From NCBI GenBank assembly GCA_907165135.1, contig OU015566.1, forward strand, positions 13,748,157 through 13,812,156: 64,000 bases of DNA, given 5' to 3'. This document shows positions 56,801 through 64,000 of the stretch, piece after piece. Positions within the stretch are counted from its first letter, which is position 1. Each line of letters begins with the position of its first letter. This stretch comes from Oikopleura dioica (taxonomy: Eukaryota > Chordata > Appendicularia > Copelata > Oikopleuridae). The notes beneath the pieces were generated by a model, which searched no databases, was not told the DNA's origin, and saw nothing but the letters and a program-made list of their open reading frames with translations. Both the position numbers and the translations under genes were made by a program.

Positions 56801-58970
56801 ATATTGTAAACAAAAAGATTCGTATTTTCAAGTTGGACCGTCCCACGGAAATTAAAAATTTTGTTTTGACGTCTAATTTTAGCTCTCGGATAAATGTGAT
56901 ACTATTCTCTTCAATTCATATTGGAGAGGATCCAGAACCTTATGCATTGCTGCCTGATGGGTCGAGAGTCAACAACATGAATATCAAAAGTCCATTCGTC
57001 GACGAAGTCAGCATTGCTAAATATTCTTCCTTATCACGACACGCGCTTGTCCATGGTCGTCTTCATATCTTTGGAGGAGAATTTGGAAAATGGGGTTTCT
57101 TTAAAGTACTCAAAGAAGGCAAACACGAATTAATATCTTATAATAGATTGCGCGACTAGATGGGTGCAAATTCAGAAAACTTTTTAACGAATTAAATTAT
57201 GTATACGAAACTGGTCATTCTGCTTTATCTATCGAAGAAGGAAGCAAAGGTTCTGTGTTGATGTTTTAGAGTAGATTCGTAAATTTTATTTCTCTCATCA
57301 GCATCTTGATGAATTTCCATCTCTGTTTAAAAAAATTTGAAATGACAAAATTTGAGGGAAATTTTAAGCATCATTTGAAAACTGTTGAAATCCTGATACG
57401 CTTTGTTAGATAAGGGTCTGAACTAAAAGAAAACACAATAAAAAAGAATTCTATTTTGAAATTTTTTTAGATACGTCCGGTCAAAAAGTCCCCATAGTGA
57501 AGTTTATTACGCACTCAATCATTTTTAGCGCTTATTTGTTTTGATGGTCATACAGATAGCAGATGTGAGATATTCGATGGGATAGAAGTAAAACCAATTC
57601 GTTCTACAGAAGAAAGACACCTTTATGGAGAATTGGGCCTATACAATGGTCGCCCAATTGCAATTGGGGGTTTTGCTGCAAAAGGAGCAGTAGAGGAACT
57701 GATAAAAAATAGATGGATAGTTTCAAAAACTATGGTCCATCCGAGGTAGAAATAATCAAAGATCTTTTGAATAAAAAATTAAGATTCATTCAAAAATTTT
57801 CTGCAATCGGACTACCTTCTGGAGGGCTTTTGACTATTGGAGGAGAAAATTACAAGGCATTTGAGGAGTTTGCTGAAATCTGGGAATTAAAAAATGGCAA
57901 ATGGTCTTTAGTTGGCTCACTCTCAAAAGTAAATTATTTTTTGATTCACAACATGCTCGTTTCATGAACTTTCTTTACTTAAGGTTGTGAGCTCGTCATC
58001 AGCCGTCTTATTGGACAGCAACATTTTTATTATCCCTGGCTGGCCTTACATAGAATATGAATCTCCGATTCACATTATAAAACTAGGTGAATGTTCATCA
58101 CTCTTGTTTCTACTTATCAATTATAAGCGAAGTAAAACACGTAATAAGTTTCAAACATTGAAAAAAGAGGACGGTTGGACATTTCCCTTGCACTCGTTTC
58201 GAGGCGAGATACTACACCGCGCTACTAGCCATCATATGGGGGCGCAACGGAGCGCGCGCTGATTTCAAAAGCATCTGCAAAAAGCATGGAAATCTTTTCG
58301 TTGTTCTAAAAAAATTAATCATTGATTAATAATCAAGTACATATTTTAACTAATAATTTTACTTTCTATTGAGAAAAAATGATAAGGAAGAGTGTAAGGA
58401 GAACTCGTTGATCAAGTATGTTACACTTCTATTTTCGCGCGTACTACTACTGTATTGTACAGATTATCGTTCTCATATCAAATCTAAGTGACCCTTACCA
58501 CGGGGCTTCGCCCCTTAGGTCCTAAAATGCCGGGGTCTAGTCTAGGGTTACTTAGGGTTACCTTCGGTAACCCTAACTAACCATAGCCTATCCCCCTCGG
58601 GTAAGTTTGTTCTGTCATTTTGCCCAGTGCCCCTAACCCTATCCTTAATTTTAGCAAATACTAGAATGCTTATCAATTCTATTTAGGAAGAAAAATACTT
58701 GATTGAAGTCAGAATCATTTGTAGAAAAGTCTTTGAATTTTTCACTCTTGAGAATTTTGAGTTCAGCGCGCGCTCCGTTGCGCCCCCATCAGTGGGCTAG
58801 TAGCGCGTCATACTAGCTCGCCCCCAAAAGAGTGCAAGGGAAATGTCCAATCCCCCAAAAAAGACACAGAAGAGAATATTATTGAAACTAAAATTATCGC
58901 AGAGCAGGGACAACAATGCTGGTATCCGATTATTTTCGTCTCACCTGCTCATAAATTCACTAGCTGTTGA
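53801..58970 (+). CDS. Type II membrane protein with Cys-rich domain and kelch-like repeats
   Basis: Large gene with many exons, spliced partly. Exon 1 53801-53860, exon 2 53902-54151, exon 3 54209-54870, exon 4 54945-55079; further coding blocks 55430-55780, 55800-56118, 56196-56724, 56803-57105, 57149-57248, 57534-57700, 57739-57930, 57985-58087; last exon 58870-58970. Lys-rich cytosolic N-terminus, membrane segment YLTLGTIFWVTVMLI, then a Cys-rich region (CHRNYKKC, CRHLC, CPCPFYDC). Kelch-like blades follow: HGRLHIFGG, KIARLDGC, GHSALSIEEGSKALICFDG, CEIFDG, GLGLYNGRP-like, GGLLTIGG, IWELKNGKWS. The last exon ends CWYPIIFVSPAHKFTSC. The pattern matches a kelch-like family I recall from Oikopleura. 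Function is unknown. The intron 55080-55429 and joins up to 56800 are unsure. Confidence 0.7.
55246..55363. repeat. Foldback with TTAACCCGTT ends in kelch gene intron
   Basis: TTAACCCGTTGCCGA at the left and TCGGCAACGGGTGAA at the right; inner arms GGCGTAGAAACGCC and GCTACGCGC are partly complementary. Confidence 0.7.
58165..58858. mobile_element. Foldback element with about 85-bp terminal inverted repeats in last kelch intron
   Basis: The left arm contains GGACATTTCCCTTGCACTC, CGCGCTACTAGCC and GGGGGCGCAACGGAGCGCGCGCTGA; the right arm (58770-58858) is its inverse. The interior is AT-rich plus a telomere-like core in reverse orientation (58493-58668). No transposase ORF. It sits between kelch exons ending at 58087 and starting at 58870, and the kelch frame would otherwise stop inside the left arm. 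Confidence 0.8.
58493..58668 (-). repeat. Telomere-like hairpin core (copy 2)
   Basis: Reverse complement of the core at 49185-49350 with few differences: CCCGAGGGGGATAGGCTA, the TTAGGG hairpin with GAA loop, CCCCGGCATTTTAGGACC and GGGGCGAAGCCCC. Confidence 0.85.
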
Positions 58971-59383
58971 TTGCTTCTAGAAAATAAAATCAAAAGTATG
59001 AAAATAATTAGTCGATCGAAAAAGTTCTGGTTTGAGCTTTAATGGCTTTAGTGAGTCGTCTTCCATGAAGACTATTAATAATAGTCTATAACCATAAAAT
59101 GTATTTTTTGCAAAGTTTTTTTAAATAAGGTCTGCGAGATTTCTAGGGCAAATAAATAAGATTCTTACGATCAGACATTATGAAGTCGAACTGACAACTC
59201 GTCAATTATTGAAAACGAGTACATGTTGTTTTGAGACAAATTAAATAAAGAACGTTGCAAAAACGTAATCATAATTTTCGAACAACGAGTTTCTATTTTT
59301 ATCATAATCATGTACGCTCATGTTGCTTGCTAGCGCCAAAATCAGAAATGACGAAAACATAGTTTAATCTTCGTCATAAAAAA
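58971..59383. other. Intergenic between kelch gene and sulfatase
   Basis: AT-rich; contains AATAAA near 58981 that can serve the kelch gene and probably the sulfatase promoter. No ORF of note. Confidence 0.45.
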
Positions 59384-61147
59384 ATGAAGCTTTTTTCGAG
59401 CTTCGCCCTTTTTTCTCTCCAGATAGAAGCCAGAAAACCAAATGTAATTTTGCTTAACACTGATGACTTCGGAATCGGCGACTTTACAATTTACAATAGA
59501 GAAGCGAAAGTTCCAACGCCGAATATCGACAGAATCGGCAATGAAGGAGTGAAATTTCTCGGCGCTAGTTCGGCTTCTAGTCGTTGTTCTCCGAGTAGAT
59601 ACATGCTCATGACGGGAAGGTACTCGATGGAGGATATTGAGGCCAGAATTATCAATCAAGGCAGACTTCGAAATTTTTTTTTCAAAATGGAGTTGTAAAA
59701 AAAAGAATATAAATTTTGAAGTCTTTGATCAGGCGAGCCGCATCTAGGGGAAATGTTCAAAAAAGCCGGCTACAAAACGGGAATCTTCGGCAAACAACAA
59801 CCCATTCCGAATGGAATTCTCCCCGAAAATGCAACAAACGAGGATAAAGAAGCAATCTGGGGGCGTAACAAAGAAGCTTTGAAGTACAAAATGGAAGTTG
59901 GTAAGTTCCCAAACACATTGACCGTCAACCAGAAGTTCGGCTATTACGTCCAGACGGAACCACCACAGCTGCTGGACTACGATTATTCCTTCACTCAGCG
60001 CGGTCTCTGTTGCGCTCCAGGCTTGCACTTCGAAAACGGAAGAAGCACAGAGCCTGCCGAAACTTGGGTCAAGCTCCAACCCTATCCCGAAACAGCTCAA
60101 GAGGAAAACTACAACCCCAATGGCCACAACTTCCCATACACCGGCTATTTCGGCCCAGAAGGTCACATGGAAAACATGACAGATCCATACGAAATCACGA
60201 ATTATTGCGGCTGGGCGCGACAAACCATCGCAGGAAAAACCTTTGACAGTCGCGAAGTCGAGCAAGAAAACACCTCAAAGCTCGAAAAATTCATCGAAGA
60301 CAACCATGAATCGCCCTTTTTCGCCTATTATGGGATGAATAATGGCCATGCGCCGTTCAACACGCCACTTCGTTTTCGAAATGAGACGGAAGTCGGGCTC
60401 TTTGGCGAAGTGATTTTGGAGGCAGACGAGCTTGTTGGAAGAATTCTCGATAAACTTGAAGAACACGACATTGCTGATGACACCCTCGTGATTTTCATGT
60501 GCGATAATGGACCGACGACGATTGGCCATAAAATAAAGTCGGAGTGGGGACATAACCAATGGCTTCTTGATCTGCCAGAATCACGTGTTGGACCAGCAAG
60601 AACTGTTGAGCTGAAGGGATATAAAAATGGCATGGGCGAAGCAAGTCACCGAGCTCCGTTTTTATGGCGCTATCCTCGAAAATTCGCGCCCCGAATCATC
60701 TACGAGCCCAAAGTCCAAGTTTCCACGGTCGACATCTACGCCACCCTGGCCGAGTTGATCGACTACGACTTGGGCTGCAACGAAGCGCCAGACAGCCGAA
60801 GCTTTTTGTCGTATCTCGAAACTGGCGAAGCAAGCGAGGAGATAAAGAAGAAACCGATCATGACCCACGCTTTCAGTCAAGGAAACGAGTCTGAAAAGAA
60901 AAATGCTGCTATTCGAAAAGGAAACATGAAATACAATCCCGGATCGAAAGAACTTTTCAACACAGAATGGGATCCCGAAGAAACGCACAATTATTACGGA
61001 GAAGAGAGTTTTGCCAAATTCCAATCGTACTTGGACCAGTACTTGATCGACTGGTTAAATCACATTGATGCGCGAGAAGAAGCGACGAAAAGAGGCGCGG
61101 ACAAGGAAAACTGTTATCCGCAATTTGAACGATTCAATTGGCTGTAA
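59384..61147 (+). CDS. Secreted sulfatase (arylsulfatase type)
   Basis: 563 aa, two exons (59384-59660, 59733-61147). Hydrolyses sulfate esters, probably on extracellular or lysosomal glycans. Signal peptide MKLFSSFALFSLQIEA. Metal-binding NTDDFG near the start; the formylglycine signature CSPSR (CxPxR) inside SSRCSPSRYMLMTGRY; FKKAGYKTGIFGK; DDTLVIFMCDNGP with the metal-binding Asp-Asn; GMGEASHRAPFLWRYP; VSTVDIYATL. All core residues appear present, so it should be active once the Cys is converted. The intron has a GC donor (CAAG|GCAGAC); joining there restores INQGEPHLGEMFKKAGY. AATAAA at 61163. Ends 70 bp from the convergent C1q gene. Confidence 0.93.
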
Positions 61148-61216
61148 AAATTTGAAATTTATAATAAAATTGGTGATTATTCAAATTTATTCTTTCTCAT
61201 TTTTTGTTGCATGAAT

Positions 61217-61840
61217 TTAACTGGTCGGAGCAAGCATGAACCCAGAAAATGCCGAGTAATGACTTTCATTTGTTTGAAAAAGAATTTGGAGACATAAAAG
61301 ACTAAACAAAAAAGTCTCAACTTTTTTTCTCAAAGCTTTTTTTCCAAACATTTTCCTTGGAGAGCCGCCGAAAACAATGCCATGTTTCAGCCTGACCCAG
61401 ATGATTTCGCCTTTCTTGAGAATCAAAACGGCGTTGCAAGATGTTGTTTCAAACTTATCATCGTGGTTGGTCCCAGAAGCGACGATGTCTTCATTTCTCA
61501 TCAAGTGGACAAAAAGAGGTCCAGAGTTTTCAACCCGCTTTTTTTCGATTTTTTCAAAAGATAATTTTTAATATTGATATTTGCTTGAATAACGTTGATA
61601 AAACCGTAACAAAACATTGACATGGAAAACATAAGTTCCATTGGCCGGAGCGATGAATCTGCCTGTGGTTGGATTGTATGCTGGCTCATCGGCTTGCTCG
61701 TCGTTCTGGTTGGTCACAATATCGTCGAAGAGAATCGCATCGTCGCGCTCGACGAAACTCTTGCTCAAGCAAGCCATGAAGGAGACTTGAGCTGCCGCAA
61801 CGGAAAGAATTAGCAACAACCGGGAAGTAAAATCTTTCAT
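61217..61840 (-). CDS. Secreted C1q-domain protein
   Basis: 150 aa, three exons: 61840-61616, 61537-61356, 61262-61217. N-terminal signal sequence MKDFTSRLLLILSVAAAQVSFMA. The rest is one C1q/TNF-like jelly-roll: YNPTTGRFIAPANGTYVFHV, LFVHLMRNEDIVASG, NAVLILKKGEIIWVRL, and the closing HYSAFSGFMLAPTS. No collagen stretch, so it is a short C1q-domain protein, as often found in invertebrate immunity or cell adhesion; its role here is unknown. The second intron requires a GA donor (CCAAG|GAAAAT) to AG, which joins GGSPS to HYSAFSGF with no extra residues. Start is the ATG just after a TTG codon in frame. Minus-strand AATAAA near 61186. Confidence 0.88.
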
Positions 61841-62185
61841 TGCGATCAATTCTCAATGAGTCTTTCTCTCTCTGAAAGAACAGCAGAGAGAGACGGACTA
61901 GAGTCTTTCCGATGAGCTCCCGCAAATAAATTTTTTGTCCCGGTTTGTTTTGACTTTGATTATGAACTTTGATCATTTCTATGAATGAAATTATCAATCA
62001 AGGTCATAGAATTAGTTTTTTTTCTTAGAATGTTCTTTTTTTTCAGTTTTGCCATGATTATTCTCACTTGAACCATAAAAGACTTCAGTAAAAGATGCAG
62101 TAATTTTCTAACCTTGACACCTGAGGGATGATTTAGTAAAACTCGTTAAATTTGTTTCCTTCTCGCGACCCGGTACTTCAAATTA

Positions 62186-62671
62186 AGTTTTATACTGATC
62201 CTTTGTGACTCAAAAGATCAAGCTGAAAACCTCAAAAATCGACAATTCTATATTCTCAAAACGCTCAAAAATGAATCTTCTGTCAATAAATCCATTCTTC
62301 TTCTGACAAAAATCAACGAAAAAGCACTCGAAAAAAGCACCTGTTTCAATTCTACATCTTCTGAAAAAGATGACAGTGACGTTGATTTGGTATTGACACG
62401 GGGCGTTGAAAAATTAATAATTTTTTATCATCCGCTGAGAAAAGCTGAGAAGATAATCTCCAAGGCGGTAGCGGCCGAGAAAGAAAAGGAGAGTGTGGTA
62501 AAAGAGAGCGAGCAAAGAAGACTACCTAACCGAGGTGGCCAATTACAACTAGCGCCAGAGCCAATCTCAGAGGATCCTCTCTCTCTTTCTCTATTTCCCG
62601 CACAAAGGAGAAAAACTCTGAAAACGAGAAACAAAGAAGAAAAAAAGAGCAAAAAAAAAGAAAGAAGCTAG
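62186..62671 (+). CDS. Possible exon of unknown gene
   Basis: Open frame from an acceptor-like AATTAAG at about 62185 to a stop at 62671. The first half reads like protein (LKNRQFYILKTLKNESSVNK, LLTKINEKALEKSTCF); the second half is low-complexity Lys/Glu/Arg. No start codon in frame at the beginning and no upstream exon was found. May be chance. Confidence 0.22.
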   Translation, partial: SFILILCDSKDQAENLKNRQFYILKTLKNESSVNKSILLLTKINEKALEKSTCFNSTSSEKDDSDVDLVLTRGVEKLIIFYHPLRKAEKIISKAVAAEKEKESVVKESEQRRLPNRGGQLQLAPEPISEDPLSLSLFPAQRRKTLKTRNKEEKKSKKKERS

Positions 62672-63208
62672 AATAAAGATACCGGAAAAAAGAAGAAACA
62701 GAGAGGTTTGAAGACATAGAAGATAAAGGAAGTAAAATTCGAGGGAAAAGAAGATCATGAAAAAGAGGATAAGAAGAAAATGCCAGAAATATCTATAATA
62801 GGAACCGATTCAACTTTTTTCTTTTGAAAATTTTTAATAATTTTTAACCCATTGGCGCGAGAAGGGCCATTTTTGGACAAAAGACTTTTTGATGAGCCCT
62901 TTTTTTGTTACTTTTGATTAGGTAAAAGATCACGTGATTTGATACAGTAAATCAATTTGAAAACGTATTTTTAACTCTGAACTAAAAAAGAAAGATTCAA
63001 AGCCAAGCTATCAAAAAATTCATCTCGGAGCTGGGTCCACTCGCACGTTGTAAATTTTGATTTGTAGTCTGGAAACAGGCCAATTTAACGCAGCCGAGGC
63101 TTGGTTCTTCTGAGAGTCGTTATTAGTTTATTCTATTTTCTTACCTAACTCGGTTTTAAAATTAAAAAGAATCTTCCAGTTTATTCTTTGTCTATATTTT
63201 TCCTCCAT

Positions 63209-63238
63209 AGGGTTAGGGTTAGATTAAGGGTTAGGGTT
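63209..63238 (+). repeat. Short interstitial telomere-like repeat
   Basis: GGGTTAGGGTTAGATTAAGGGTTAGGG: about four TTAGGG units with interruptions. Confidence 0.7.
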
Positions 63239-63277
63239 TTGGAAAAATGAGGATTCTTTTTGAGAAATTTTATCATG

Positions 63278-63478
63278 CTGACCCCCTTATTTTTTCGAGC
63301 AAGAAAAAAGGGGTGGTTTCAGGAGCCGAGAAAAAATTCGACAAATTTTGCGTGGGTGGGTACTCAGCTACTGATTTGCCGGTAAGCCAAATCCAGGCTC
63401 CTGATTGGTTGAAAATTTTCACGCAAAATTTGTCGAAATTTGTCGGCTCCTGACAACTCCCCGAAAATAAGGGTTTCT
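63278..63478. repeat. Foldback element, about 200 bp
   Basis: CAGGAGCCGAGAAAAAATTCGACAAATTTTGCGTG pairs with CACGCAAAATTTGTCGAAATTTGTCGGCTCCTG in pieces; the outer ends CCCCTTATTTT and AAAATAAGGG also pair and resemble the dispersed ACACCCTTATTT motif. Confidence 0.75.
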
Positions 63479-64000
63479 TATAGATATTTTTGCATAAAAA
63501 ATAAGTAGACCTGAACAAATTACGTAACAGTGTTAAATTACTGTGTTCCATTTCTCCCCCTGTATATTAGTCTAGTTGGTAGAAAGATGTATAATTAAAA
63601 TAGCGCGGGGGGTTGATCCTTCTCTTCGAAGGTTAATAACTTCTTTTTTGGATCATCGCGGTCAAAACTGATCTAGCGCGTTTTATGACATTCTCCCCCA
63701 TTTGCGCGAATAAATATTAATGGAGCGCTCCTGTCTTGATTTTTGTTGAATTGGCTTGATAAGCGAGCAATTGCATTATTCATGGATGGGGACTGCTGAG
63801 TGCCCTTGTCATCGCGGCTCTGATCGTCCTTTCTATTCAGGTACATGTCACACAGGGAATCAATCAACGTTAGGCGGATAAACGACTTTTGGACGCAGCG
63901 GATTAGCTTCTGATCAAGTTTATTAGAAATTAATGGAGGCGGAGGGTTAACCAGGTCATAACCTGAACCCGAGGGCACGGAGAATCGCACTTTGATACGA

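Larger units (their letters stand above)
61841..64000. other. Mostly intergenic region
   Basis: AT-rich with purine tracts. Contains a possible exon (62186-62671), telomere-like repeats at 63209-63238, a foldback at 63278-63478 and an open minus-strand stretch at 63673-63990 without recognised domain. Confidence 0.4.

Noticed and set aside
57534-57930. Apparent frameshift or pseudogene break in the kelch gene after MVHPR
   Set aside because: A 38-nt GT-AG intron (AG|GTAGAA to ATTAAG) joins MVHP to RFIQKFSAIGL in frame and restores the expected kelch spacing.
63673-63990. 105-aa minus-strand ORF at the window end
   Set aside because: No recognised motif and no splice partner; kept only as an unexplained GC-rich island.

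Overview
The window looks like a compact metazoan genome, most likely an appendicularian tunicate (Oikopleura dioica or a close relative). The reasons are very small introns (about 40-100 nt), short gaps between genes, several GA-AG and GC-AG introns whose exact ends are fixed by protein homology or by reading phase, a Not/Noto-type chordate homeobox, and a kelch-like surface protein of a type I recall from Oikopleura. The genus assignment is inference. Exon models were spliced by hand from the sequence.

Layout. 1.2-3.3 kb (+): a FoxO-like forkhead factor. 4.1-5.4 kb (-): an unrecognised two-pass membrane protein. 6.2-6.9 kb (-): an intronless Not/Noto homeobox gene with a TATA box. 7-12 kb: no convincing gene, many foldback (MITE-like) repeats. 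12.1-20.1 kb: a local duplication cluster with three zinc-domain/coiled-coil/RING genes and one RING fragment (-), enclosing two tandem tail-anchored, possibly scramblase-like genes (+). 20.3-24.4 kb (-): a secreted animal haem peroxidase with a roughly 165-residue poly-threonine linker and a Cys-rich tail. 24.5-31.2 kb: repeat-rich, no supported gene.

31.2-36.3 kb (+): a nuclear receptor. 38.4-39.8 kb (+): prohibitin 1. 40.2-44.4 kb (+): the spliceosomal helicase DHX8/Prp22. 44.7-45.5 kb (+): a secreted EF-hand protein, convergent with a basic hypothetical protein (45.6-46.2 kb, -). 46.2-51.5 kb: repeats, including a 1.2 kb foldback with a telomere-like core. 51.5-53.3 kb (+): an EGR-like three-zinc-finger factor. 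53.8-59.0 kb (+): a type II membrane kelch-like protein with a second foldback carrying the same core in its last intron. 59.4-61.1 kb (+): a secreted sulfatase. 61.2-61.8 kb (-): a secreted C1q-domain protein. 61.9-64 kb: mostly intergenic.

Functionally the window mixes housekeeping genes (DHX8, PHB), developmental regulators (FoxO, Not, nuclear receptor, EGR-like) and secreted or surface proteins (peroxidase, EF-hand, kelch, sulfatase, C1q). The least familiar part is the 12-20 kb RING plus scramblase-like cluster. I saw no rRNA, tRNA, CRISPR array or bacterial-type operon.
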